Notes under the pieces: model-generated
What the model saw: the letters and a program-made list of their open reading frames with translations, nothing else
The model's database searches: none
Told to the model about the DNA's origin: nothing
In this document: one piece after another, positions 15,586 through 24,108 of the stretch
Position numbering within the stretch: position 1 is the stretch's first letter
How the letters are laid out: each line of letters starts with the position of its first letter
Made by a program: the position numbers and the translations under genes
NCBI GenBank assembly: GCA_963837165.1
Contig: CAWIMD010000001.1
Span: 1 to 64,000, forward strand
DNA: 64,000 bases
Reading direction: 5' to 3'
Origin: JAENWD01 sp963837165
Lineage (GTDB): Bacteria; Acidobacteriota; Vicinamibacteria; Vicinamibacterales; JAENWD01

Positions 15586-17241
15586 TCATACGGAAGCCTG
15601 CGCAAAGAATCCTGTCACGAGGGCCTGCGCCTCCGCTTGAATCCGTTCGAGATGCGGACGGTCGCGGAAACTCTCCGCGTACAGCTTGTACACGTCCTCC
15701 GTGCCCGACGGGCGCACGGCAAACCAACCGTCGTCGGCAATGATTTTCAGTCCACCGATGGATTCCCCGTTGCCGGGCGCCGTGGTGAGGACCGCGCGAA
15801 TCGCTTCGCCCGCCAGCTCCTTTGCGTCGATCTGATCAGGGGAGAGCTGCAACAAGAGCCGTTTCTGCGCCGGTGTCGCGGGCGCATCGATCCGTTCGTA
15901 CACCGGCGCGCCGAGCTCGCGGGTCAGCTCGCCGTAGCGTGCTCCAGGGTCGACGCCAAGCCTGGCGGCGATCTCCGCCGCGAGCAGGCCGAGCACAATG
16001 CCGTCCTTGTCTGTGGTCCACGTCGTGCCGTCGATGCGCAGGCACGATGCCCCGGCGCTTTCCTCGCCGCCGAAGCCGAGCGTGCCGTGCAACAGGCCGT
16101 CAACGAACCATTTGAACCCGACCGGGACTTCACGCAGACGGCGCCCCAATCCCTGTGTCACACGGTCGATGATGCCGCTGCTGACCACGGTCTTGCCGAC
16201 CGCGGCCTCGGTCGACCACCGGGGGCGATGCGTGAACACGTAGGAAATCGCGACGGCCAGGTAGTGATTGGGATCCATCAACCCGGCCGTCGGCGTGACG
16301 ATTCCGTGGCGATCATGGTCGGCGTCATTGGCGAACGCCACGTCGAAGCGATCCCGCATGGCCACGAGTGGTACCATGGCGTACGGTGATGAGCAGTCCG
16401 TCCGAATCTTGCCATCCCAATCCACGGTCATGAAGCGGAACGTCGGATCGACCGCATCGTTCACCACGGTCACCGCGATTCCGTACCGCGCGATGATCGG
16501 ATCCCAGTAGTGCACGCCGGCGCCGCCGAGCGGGTCCACGCCAATTCTCACGCCGGCGCTGCGGATGACGTCCACGTCGATGACGCTCGCGAGGTCGTCG
16601 ACATACGGTGCGATGTAGTCGTGGAGATGCGTACTCGGCACGCGGCGCGCGCGCTCAGAGGGCATGCGACGGACGGTGCGCAGGTCTTCGGCCAGGAGCG
16701 CGTTCGCGGTCTGCTCGATCCAGCCGGTCACGTCGGTGTCGGCAGGGCCGCCCGTGGGCGGATTGTATTTGAAACCGCCATCTTCGGGCGGGTTGTGCGA
16801 AGGCGTGACGACGATCCCGTCAGCCAACCCGGAGAGACGGCCGCGGTTATAGCGAAGGATGGCGTGCGAAATGACGGGTGTCGGCGTGTAGCCGCGAGCT
16901 CGGTCGATCATCACCTCGACGCCATTGGCGGCCAGCACCTCGAGCGCGCTCGCAAAGGCAGGCTCGGACAGCGCGTGGGTGTCCATCCCCATGAAGAGCG
17001 GCCCGTCAATCCGGTGCGCCTGGCGATAGGAACATATTGCCTGCGTGATGGCCAGGATGTGCGCCTCGTTGAAGCTGCGGTCGAACGCCGAGCCGCGGTG
17101 CCCCGACGTCCCGAACGCGACGCGCTCCGCCGCGACAGAGGGGTCGGGATGCTCCGCGTAGTACGCCGTCACGAGTCTCGGGACGTTGACCAGCGTCGAG
17201 GCTGGAGCCGGCTTGCCCGCAAGGGGACTGACGTTGATCAT
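15586..17241 (-). CDS. pgm: Phosphoglucomutase (alpha-D-glucose phosphate specific)
   Basis: 551 residues, close to the length of the E. coli Pgm type. It interconverts glucose 1-phosphate and glucose 6-phosphate. The four loops of the alpha-phosphohexomutase fold are visible: the phosphoserine loop TPSHNPPEDGG, the metal loop DADHDRHG, the sugar-binding GGEESAG and the phosphate-binding RPSGTED. The sequence FGTSGHRGSAFDRSFNE near the start is also conserved. The reading frame is intact, unlike most genes just upstream. It starts 7 bases after atpG and so is very likely in the same transcript. It would feed hexose phosphate from glycogen to the phosphoketolase route. Confidence 0.93.
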   Translation of the reverse strand: MINVSPLAGKPAPASTLVNVPRLVTAYYAEHPDPSVAAERVAFGTSGHRGSAFDRSFNEAHILAITQAICSYRQAHRIDGPLFMGMDTHALSEPAFASALEVLAANGVEVMIDRARGYTPTPVISHAILRYNRGRLSGLADGIVVTPSHNPPEDGGFKYNPPTGGPADTDVTGWIEQTANALLAEDLRTVRRMPSERARRVPSTHLHDYIAPYVDDLASVIDVDVIRSAGVRIGVDPLGGAGVHYWDPIIARYGIAVTVVNDAVDPTFRFMTVDWDGKIRTDCSSPYAMVPLVAMRDRFDVAFANDADHDRHGIVTPTAGLMDPNHYLAVAISYVFTHRPRWSTEAAVGKTVVSSGIIDRVTQGLGRRLREVPVGFKWFVDGLLHGTLGFGGEESAGASCLRIDGTTWTTDKDGIVLGLLAAEIAARLGVDPGARYGELTRELGAPVYERIDAPATPAQKRLLLQLSPDQIDAKELAGEAIRAVLTTAPGNGESIGGLKIIADDGWFAVRPSGTEDVYKLYAESFRDRPHLERIQAEAQALVTGFFAQASV

Positions 17242-17248
17242 GCCAGGA

Positions 17249-18178
17249 TCACCGTGACTGGCCTTCGCCGATGCGCAAGCGTCGGGCCCGCTGCGGTCCG
17301 ATCAGCGCCTCGAAGCCGGCGACCACGTCGAACAGTTCCTCGTCGATGCCACTCTGGCGCAAACGCTGAAATGTCCCGTTGAGGGTCTCGAGCAGCTCGT
17401 CGATGTTCTTGTCGGCGCGCTGCATCGCCGCGAGGCGGCTCGCGTTCTCGCTCGCGAGGGATTCGGCGCAGGCCCGGAAGAGCGAGATGAAGAGATATTC
17501 GCGGATGAGTGCCCGCAGGGTCGCGGTGCCGCCGCCCATGACCTCCGGCACGCTTCTGGTCGGCCAGGGACGTTCGGCCAGCTCGCGTCGCCAGTGTTCG
17601 TCCAGCGGCAGCAGTCGCTGACTGACGGGCGCATACACCGCCCCGGACGTCGGGCGGTTGTAGAAGAGATGGAGTTCGGCGACGTCCTCGAGGCTGAGGC
17701 GCCTTTCGCTCTCCACGAGAATCTGCCCGACGAGCGGAGTGATGGCCTTGACCGAGTTCGGCACGGTGAAGAGGCCGACCAGCGGCAGGCTCGCGTCCGC
17801 CAGGCGCGCATGCACGCGCTCACCGACCGCCCAGACGTGGGCTTTGCCGCGCAGTGCGGCGAGTGTCCTGATCGCATAATCGGCCACGACGTCATTGAAC
17901 TGGCCCACCAGTCCCTGGTCGGAACCGAACACGACCGCGCCAACCGCACGAGCGTCGGTGTGTCCTTTCCGTTCCACCATCAGGGCGGCCGGCTCGCGTT
18001 CCCCGAGGCACGCGCTCAACCCCAGCTCCACGGTCCGGTAGTAGTCGGCCAACGCGCGCACCGATGTCTCGTACTGTCCGATACTCGAGGCGGCCAGCGC
18101 CTTCATCGTGCGGACGACGGACTGGAGATCGCCGGCGCTGTTGATCTTCCGGCGCAGGCTCGCCGTGGTGTCGCTCAT
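17249..18178 (-). CDS. atpG: N-ATPase gamma subunit
   Basis: 309 residues. The central stalk subunit that rotates inside the alpha3beta3 head. The N-terminal helix has SLRRKINSAGDLQSVVRTMK and ALAASSIGQYE, and the C-terminal helix has the region FISLFRACAESLASENASRL. The middle Rossmann-like part holds VVFGSDQGLVGQFND. The ATG at 18178 overlaps the stop of atpA as ATGA and has AAGGAG eight bases ahead. The frame is intact. Last gene of the ATPase operon; pgm follows after 7 bases. Confidence 0.92.
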   Translation of the reverse strand: MSDTTASLRRKINSAGDLQSVVRTMKALAASSIGQYETSVRALADYYRTVELGLSACLGEREPAALMVERKGHTDARAVGAVVFGSDQGLVGQFNDVVADYAIRTLAALRGKAHVWAVGERVHARLADASLPLVGLFTVPNSVKAITPLVGQILVESERRLSLEDVAELHLFYNRPTSGAVYAPVSQRLLPLDEHWRRELAERPWPTRSVPEVMGGGTATLRALIREYLFISLFRACAESLASENASRLAAMQRADKNIDELLETLNGTFQRLRQSGIDEELFDVVAGFEALIGPQRARRLRIGEGQSR

Positions 18179-19818
18179 GACTTCTCCTTGAGTGCCGCTG
18201 TGGACCTGGAAGTGACCTCCGTGTGAGCCTTCGCGTGTCCCAGGTTGTACTGGGTCCGACTGTGGCTGCGGGTGTGGCATCCGGCTTCGGCTGGAAGCGA
18301 GCGAGCGCTTGCCGGGCGATGTCGACAATCGTTTTCCGATCCTCGTCGTTCAGTTCCGCGGCGGTCTCGAATCGCGCGCAGACGTCCGCCGGGATGTTCG
18401 CCGCCGCCTCCTGCACCGCGCGCTCGGCGTCCGTCATCCGGTCGAGCGGCACTCGGATCGAAGAGTTCCGCGGTCAACGCCAGCAGGACGGCGATCTGCG
18501 CGGGCACAGACACCGGAGCGAATTCCGACTGCTTGAGGCAGGCGCGGATGCGTCGTCCGTGCTCGATGATCTTGCGGGTGTCTTCGTCCAGGCGGGCGCC
18601 GAACCGGGCAAAGGTCTCGAGTTCCTCGAACTGGGCGTAGGCGAGCTTGAGGTCGCCCGCCACCGCGCGGTAGGCCGCCCGCTGCGCCTTGCCGCCGACG
18701 CGCGACACGGACTTGCCGACATCGACCGCGGGCAGCACGCCCAATTCGAACAGCGACGGCGAGAGGTAGATCTGCCCGTCGGTGATGGAGATCAGGTTGG
18801 TCGGAATGTAGGCGGAGATGTCCTGCGCTTCGGTCTCGATGATGGGCAGGGCGGTGAGCGATCCGCCGCCGCGTTCCTTCCGCAGGTGCGTTGCGCGTTC
18901 GAGCAGGCGCGAATGGATGTAGAAGATGTCGCCGGGGAAGGCTTCGCGTCCCGGTGGTCGGCGGAGCAGGAGGGAGAGCTCGCGATAGGCGCGGGCGTGA
19001 TGCGTGAGGTCGTCGTAGACGATCAGCACGTCGCGACCCGCTTCCATGAAATGCTCCGCGATGCTGGTCGCGGCATAAGGCGCGATGTAGGCGAGACCTG
19101 GCGGGTCGTTGCCCTCGGTCACGACCACGACCGTGTAGTCCATCGCGCCCTTCTCCCGCAAGCTCGCCACGACCTTCGCCACGGCGGACGCGCGCTGGCC
19201 GATGGCGCAATAGACGCACAGCACGTTCTGGCCGCGCTGGTTGAGGATGGTGTCGATCGCAATGGCGCGTCTTGCCCGTCTGCCGGTCACCCAGAATCAG
19301 CTCGCGCTGGCCGCGCCCGATGGGAATGAGCGCGTCGATGACCTTCAGGCCGGTCTGGAGCGGCACGGTGACCGGCGCGCGGTCCATGATGGGCGCGGCG
19401 GGGCGTTCGATGGGCAGACGCTCGCCGGCGGCCACCGGCCCCCGGCCATCGAGCGGCCGACCGAGCGGGTCGATGACGCGTCCCAGCAATCCGTCGCCGA
19501 CGGCCACGTCCATGACCCGGCCGGTGCGCTCGACTTCGTCGCCCGCGTGCAGATGCCAGTAGTCGCCGAGCAGCACGACGCCGATCTCGTCCTCGTCCAC
19601 GTTGAACGCGATGCCGAACACGCCGCCGGGAAACGTCACCAGCTCCTCGAAGCCCACGCCGGGAAGGCCGGAGACCGTGGCGATGCCGGTGGAGACGCTG
19701 GTGATCGTGCCCACCTCACGCGGCACGAGCTGCGGCGCAAAACGCTCACGCGCTCGGCTGATGCTCGACGAACGCGCTGGTCGAAGACACTCTGCAAGCT
19801 TTCAGGCTCGGTGTTCAT
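18175..19818 (-). CDS. atpA: N-ATPase alpha subunit, four frameshifts
   Basis: The recognisable product is a complete ATP synthase alpha subunit of about 546 residues spread over three frames. N-terminus MNTEPESLQSVFDQRV; after a shift near 19775 ARERFAPQLVPREVGTITS and the Walker A GDRQTGKT; after a shift near 19265 AIAIDTILNQRGQNVLCVY through to ALTAELFD; after a shift near 18462 VPLDRMTDAERAVQEAA; after a last shift near 18240 a short end AALKEKS whose stop overlaps the ATG of atpG. Two of the shifts fit a single extra base, the other two fit one missing or two extra. Alpha carries the non-catalytic nucleotide sites. The start overlaps the end of atpF (ATGA). Confidence 0.85.
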
Positions 19819-20637
19819 TGGCTCTTCGCGACGGCCTGCGGTTCGGTCGTGATCTCCGGTCGACTGGCTCAATGTGACCGGCTCGTCCAGAAGCTCGCCG
19901 ACGCCCTTTTCGAGCGACGCGAGGTAGTCCGCGATGCTCCACGCCACCTTCTGTCCGTTCGTGGTGAGCTCGATCCCGCTGACCAGGTCCGGTGCGGTCT
20001 CGAAGCGGACGTGGATGTCAGCCGAGAACGTCTCGTTGAGCGCGTTCTGGATCGCCGCGCGCTGCTCCGCCGGCAGGTCGAACGCACTGCGCACGAGCGC
20101 GGGCGCGGACGCGGTCCTGCAGGGCGTTCGCGAGGCCTGCCTTCTGCCTGGCCGTCCATCTCTCGCAGGCGGCGGGTGAACACCTCGCCCATCCGCTCTT
20201 CCAGGCTCGTCGTGGCGAGATCCGTCAGCGCCTTTCGCGCGATGGCGAACACTTCCTGCTGGGTCCGGCGACTGATGGCTTGGTTGAGGTGCTGGGCGTC
20301 GCTTCTCAGCGCTTCCTGTCGCTTGGCGCTCAAGGCGTCGGCCGCCTTCCGCGCTTCGTCGAGGAGCCGCTGGCGCTCGGCGTTCGCCTCGTCCGTCGCC
20401 TTGCTCAGGAGTGCGGCGCGCTGCTGGTCGAACTCCTCGTTCTTGTGCTGGAACTCGTCGCGCTCCTTCTGGGCTTCGGCCTTCTTCGCGTCGGCATCCG
20501 CGAGTTCCGCGGCGATCCGCTTCTCCCGCGCGTCGATGGCGTGCGAGGATGGGCTTGTAGAGAAAGCGCTTCATCAACCACACCAGGATGACGAAGTTGA
20601 GCGCCTGCGCGCCGACGGTGAACCAGTCGATGAGCAC
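19815..20637 (-). CDS. atpF: N-ATPase b subunit (extended AtpF), four frameshifts
   Basis: About 273 residues when frames are joined. The membrane anchor is DWFTVGAQALNFVILVWLM, followed by RFLYKPIL. The frame shifts near 20545 into a long helix (AELADADAKKAEAQKERDEF, then QQRAALLSKATDEANAERQ and QEVFAIARKALTDLA). Two more shifts near 20150-20100 lead to SAFDLPAEQRAAIQNALNE and IELTTNGQKVAWSIADYLAS, which resembles the delta subunit end. A last shift near 19862 gives EITTEPQAVAKSQ and a stop. N-ATPase operons lack a separate atpH, and their AtpF is extended with a delta-like part, as here. All four shifts fit one extra base. Starts 3 bases after atpE. Confidence 0.83.
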
Positions 20638-20640
20638 GGC

Positions 20641-20923
20641 TTACTTTCCCGCGGCTTGGGCGATGACGTGATTCCAGAACGGATTGGCGAAGATGAGAAT
20701 CATCGAGACCACGAAGCAGTAGATGGCCGTGGACTCGATCATCGCCAGGCCGACGAACAGGGTCCGGGTGATGGTGGCGGAGGCGTCGGGCTGCTGCGCC
20801 AGCGACCGTCAGCGCCGTCGCGACCGCCCGCCCTTCGCCCAGCGCCGGCCCCATGCACCCCACGCCGGTCGTGAGGCCGGCGATGACGATCGAGGCAACG
20901 GCGATGAGCGTCATGTTATCCAT
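20641..20923 (-). CDS. atpE: N-ATPase c subunit (rotor ring), one frameshift
   Basis: Two membrane hairpin helices. Helix 1: TLIAVASIVIAGLTTGVGCM then GPALGEGRAVATALT. The frame breaks near 20810 at ACGGTCG, where one G too many is present; without it the protein continues SLAQQPDASATITRTLFVGL, AMIESTAIYCFVVSMI and ends NHVIAQAAGK, 93 residues. The ion-binding helix has ESTxxY, the set of residues that binds Na+ in known Na+-dependent c rings, and helix 1 has a second membrane Glu (GEG), as in N-ATPases. This makes a sodium pump likely. Confidence 0.87.
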
Positions 20924-20970
20924 GGGAGTGTCCTTGGTGGTTCGTTGTGGTTCACGTGCTGGGCGCCGGT

Positions 20971-21650
20971 TCAGGCGTGGCGCTTGCGCGTGCGCGTGGC
21001 GGCCGCGATGTAGACCGCGGCCAGGATGCTGAAGATGTAGGCCTGCACCATGCCGGTGAGCAGACCGAGCGCCGTCATGACGATCGGAAAGATGAACGGC
21101 GTGATGGTGAGCAGAATGCCGATGATCATCGCCCCGCTCATCATGTTGCCGAACAGGCGGACGGCCAGGGCCAGCGTGCGCGACAGTTCGCTGATGATGT
21201 TGAACGGCAGCATGATGAACGTCGGCTTCGACGTAGGACTTGAGGTAGCCGCCGACGCCCTGGTCCTCGATGCCGAACAGCGGCACGGCCACGAACACAC
21301 ACAGCGCGAGCGCCGCGGTGGTCGAGAGCGAGCCGGTCGGCGGCTCGTAGCCGGGAATGACGGTGCAGAGGCTGGCCGTGGCGACGAACAGGAAGAGCGT
21401 GCCCAGAAAGCCGAGGTACTTCTCCGGCTGGCGGAGGCCGACGTCTTCGATCTGCTTCTCGATGCGCGGTGACGACGATCTCCAGCAGGTTCTGCCAGCG
21501 GGAACGTGTCAGGTCCGTGGACAGTTGCGCGTGATGAGCTCGTGAGCCGACGGCCAGCACGAGCATCAGTCCCCAGGTGAACACGATGGTGGCGTTGAGC
21601 TTGAAGAACCCGTGCTGCCAGAAGATCATCTCGTCGGGACTAAGGCGCAT
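20971..21650 (-). CDS. atpB: N-ATPase a subunit, two or more frameshifts
   Basis: The stator channel subunit. N-terminus MRLSPDEMIFWQHGFFKLNA; first helix TIVFTWGLMLVLAVGS; then LTRSRWQNLLEIVVTA. A shift near 21472 leads to IEKQIEDVGLRQPEKYLGFL, GTLFLFVATASLCTVIPGYE and GSLSTTAALALCVFVAV. A second near 21235 leads to PTFIMLPFNIISELSRTLAL and AVRLFGNMMSGAMIIGIL, where the Arg in AVRLFGN is the essential stator arginine. The C-terminus is YIFSILAAVYIAAATRTRKR. Both shifts fit one extra base; a further pair that cancels out may lie near 21540. It overlaps the end of atpR by 11 bases. Confidence 0.85.
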
Positions 21651-21956
21651 GGCTGGCCTCCCGAGCCGGGCGGGTGTGGTGCTCTCCCGACGGCCGCGTC
21701 AGCCACGTCACGACGAGGCGTGCCATGACGAATCCGAGGAGGCACAGCAGCAGCCGCTCCCAATGGCCGCCCGACGACGAGGTAGAACCCGGCCAGGGCG
21801 AGGCTCATCCGCAGCAGCAGGCTGCCGAAGAACCACAGCGCCGGCCGTCGGGACGACACGCCCTTGCGCACCGTCCACCACAGGCCGCCGAAGAACATCG
21901 CACCGAGCACGCGTCCCGGCCACCCACGCCAGCACCAGCGTCAACGTTTCAGTCAT
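21640..21956 (-). CDS. atpR: N-ATPase AtpR membrane subunit, two frameshifts
   Basis: N-terminus MTETLTLVLAWVAG; after one extra G near 21917 the frame gives RVLGAMFFGGLWWTVRKGVS, ALWFFGSLLLRMSLALAGFY and LVVG; after another shift near 21777 it gives HWERLLLCLLGFVMARLVVT and ends HTRPAREASHAP. About 105 residues with three membrane helices. AtpR is specific to N-ATPase operons and is thought to help assemble or stabilise the c ring and may contact its ion site. Its start overlaps the atpQ stop (ATGA) and its end overlaps atpB. Confidence 0.8.
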
Positions 21957-22289
21957 CGTTGTCCTCGCTGTTCCTCCCGCATGGCCTCGTCTTCCTTGGC
22001 GACCCAGTGCCACGCATTCAAACAGCCGATCGCGAGCCCGGCCACCAGCAGCGCCAGCGTCCAGGAATGGCTGCCCGGATGCCGCCTGTCCAGCCAGAGC
22101 CCGAGCGCCGCGCCGAGCAGCGTCGGAACGACCACCGACCAGCCGATGAGCCCCATCATGCCCAGGCCGAACCAGACGCCCGGCGCGGCGTGGCGCCGCG
22201 CCTTGAGCTTGCGCGCCGCCTTCGCGCCGACCTGCGTCGGCGAGGGTCGGCTCGCTCTTCGACGCTGTTCCTTGCGGTTCGTCACTCAT
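21953..22289 (-). CDS. atpQ: N-ATPase AtpQ (AtpI-like) membrane subunit, one frameshift
   Basis: The start MSDEPQGTASKSEPTLAD overlaps the end of atpC. Near 22235 the frame moves by one base to VGAKAARKLKARRHAAPGVW, then FGLGMMGLIGWSVVVPTLLG, ALGLWLDRRHPGSHSW and LALLVAGLAIGCLNAWHWVA, ending EDEAMREEQRGQR. About 111 residues with two membrane helices and the AtpI-type arrangement around LWLDRR. It belongs to the small membrane proteins found only in N-ATPase operons. Function is presumed to be assembly of the rotor or cation supply. Confidence 0.8.
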
Positions 22290-22672
22290 GTTGAAACGTC
22301 GCGAGGCGACGCAGCAAGCCGGTTTCCAATTTCGCCATGACCGAGCGCACGCTCTGCTCGTCGCTCGTCCAGGGTCAGAAACTCCCGCTCCACCGCCTCG
22401 CGCAGTTGGCCGAGGTCCGTTCCGCCGAGCGCCCGGCGGACGGACACGAGCACGTCCGGGCCGGTCTTGACCAGCACGCCTTCATCCACGGCCACGTAGA
22501 CCTCGCCCTCCGCCTCGGTCTCGTAGATCAGAATTCCCGGCGCGAGCGCCGCCACACAATCGAGTCGGTGCGGCAGGAGTCCGAACGAGCCCTCGCGCGT
22601 CTCGGCGACGATGCGCGACACGCCGGTCTTCTCGGCGAAGATCCCGAAGGGCAGGAGCACCTTAAGATTCAT
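22282..22672 (-). CDS. atpC: N-ATPase epsilon subunit, frameshift near the C-terminus
   Basis: MNLKVLLPFGIFAEKTGVSR, then EGSFGLLPHRLDCVAALAPG and GEVYVAVDEGVLVKTGPDVL give the beta sandwich of epsilon, which regulates rotation. After EFLTLDE (about 22362) the open frame continues but no longer looks like epsilon. One base further on the sequence gives DEQSVRSVMAKLETGLLRRL and ATFQHE with a stop at 22282-22284, the normal helical end of this family. So one extra base is likely. The gene overlaps atpD by 11 bases and atpQ by 8. Confidence 0.85.
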
Positions 22673-24083
22673 GAGCGCCGTGCGCCGGTCCCTTCGCTGC
22701 GCGTCGGCTTCGCCTCTTCGCTTCGTCGATCGTCCCGATCATGTAGAGCGCGCTCTCCGGGTAGTCCTTGAACTCGTCGCGCAGGATTCGCTCGCAGCCG
22801 TCCAGCGCGTCCTCGAGGCTGACGAGCTTTCCCTTGAGGCCGGTGAACTGCTCGGTCGTGAAGAACGGCTGGGTGAGGAAGCGCTCCAGCCGGCGCGCGC
22901 GGGCGACCACCTTGCGGTCCTCGGGCGACAGCTGCTCGAGCCCGAGCATCGCGATGATGTCCTTGAGCTCCGCGTACTGCGCGAGCGTCCGCCGGATCTC
23001 CTGCGCCAGGGCGTAGTGCCGCTCGCCGACGATGCCCGGCGTCGCCATCTTGGAACTGGATTGCAGCGGGTCGATGGCCGGATACAGGCCTTCGCTGGCC
23101 CGCTTGCGCGAGAGCACGATCGACGCGGAGAGATGCGAGAACGTATGCACCGCCGCCGGATCGGTGAAGTCGTCCGCCGGCACGTAGACCGCCTGGATCG
23201 AGGTGATGGCGCCGGTATCGGTGTTGGCGATGCGCTCCTCCAATCGCGACAACTCGGTGCCCATCGTCGGCTGATAGCCCAGCCGCGACGGCATCTGGCC
23301 CATCAACCCGGACACCTCCATGCCGGCCTGGATGAAGCGAAAGATGTTGTCGACGAGCAGCAGCACGTCGCGGTGCTCGTCGTCGCGGAAATACTCGGCC
23401 ATCGTCAGGGCCGCGTGGCCGACGCGGAACCGGCTGCCCGGCGGCTCGTTCATCTGGCCGAAGACCATCACCATGTTCGGCAGCACGCCGGCGTCCTTCA
23501 TGTCGCGGTACAGCTCCTCGCCTTCGCGGCAGCGCTCGCCGATGCCGCAGAAGATGCTGACGCCCTCCTGGTGCCCGATCATGTTGTGGATCATCTCGGT
23601 GAGCAACACCGTCTTGCCCACGCCCGCTCCGCCGAACAGCCCCGCCTTGCCGCCGCGCTCGAGCGGCACGAGCACGTCGATCACCTTGATGCCGGTCTCG
23701 AAGATCTCGGACTTGGTGGAACGCCGTGCCAGCGGCGGGGGAGCCCGATGCACCGAACGCCACTGGACATCGGCCAGCGCCGGCTCGCGGTCGATGACGT
23801 GGCCGAACACGTCGAACATGCGCGAGAGGATTCCCTTGCCCACCGGCGCCTTCAGCGGCCCGCCCGTGTCCTCCACCGCCATGCCGCGAGCGAGACCTTG
23901 GGTCGGCGTCAAGGCGATCCCGCGCACGTGACGCGCATCGCGCTGCGCGAGCACTTCGATGACGATCTGTTCGTCCGGTCCCGCGCGCAGCACCGAGTAG
24001 ATCGGCGGCAAATGCCTGTCGAACCGCACATCCACCACGCTGCCGCGCACCGAGACGACCGTGCCAGTGGTCGCTGGTGACAT
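22662..24083 (-). CDS. atpD: N-ATPase beta subunit
   Basis: 473 residues, intact. The catalytic nucleotide-binding subunit. Walker A is GGAGVGKTVLLTEMIHN; the family helix GERCREGEELYRDMKDAG contains the catalytic Glu region; Walker B lies in DVLLLVDNIFRFIQAG; YPAIDPLQSSSKM and GIVGERHYALAQEI follow. The GERCREGEELY form differs from the GERTREGNDLY of ordinary F-type beta subunits and fits the N-ATPase branch. First gene of the ATPase group, in the N-type order D-C-Q-R-B-E-F-A-G, 25 bases after the phosphoketolase gene. Confidence 0.93.
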   Translation of the reverse strand: MSPATTGTVVSVRGSVVDVRFDRHLPPIYSVLRAGPDEQIVIEVLAQRDARHVRGIALTPTQGLARGMAVEDTGGPLKAPVGKGILSRMFDVFGHVIDREPALADVQWRSVHRAPPPLARRSTKSEIFETGIKVIDVLVPLERGGKAGLFGGAGVGKTVLLTEMIHNMIGHQEGVSIFCGIGERCREGEELYRDMKDAGVLPNMVMVFGQMNEPPGSRFRVGHAALTMAEYFRDDEHRDVLLLVDNIFRFIQAGMEVSGLMGQMPSRLGYQPTMGTELSRLEERIANTDTGAITSIQAVYVPADDFTDPAAVHTFSHLSASIVLSRKRASEGLYPAIDPLQSSSKMATPGIVGERHYALAQEIRRTLAQYAELKDIIAMLGLEQLSPEDRKVVARARRLERFLTQPFFTTEQFTGLKGKLVSLEDALDGCERILRDEFKDYPESALYMIGTIDEAKRRSRRAAKGPAHGAHES

Positions 24084-24108
24084 CGCCCGGCCTCGGTCAC
24101 GTGTAGGC

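Noticed and set aside
15822..17382. Several open frames antisense to pgm and atpG.
   Set aside because: pgm carries all four catalytic loops; the antisense frames have none.
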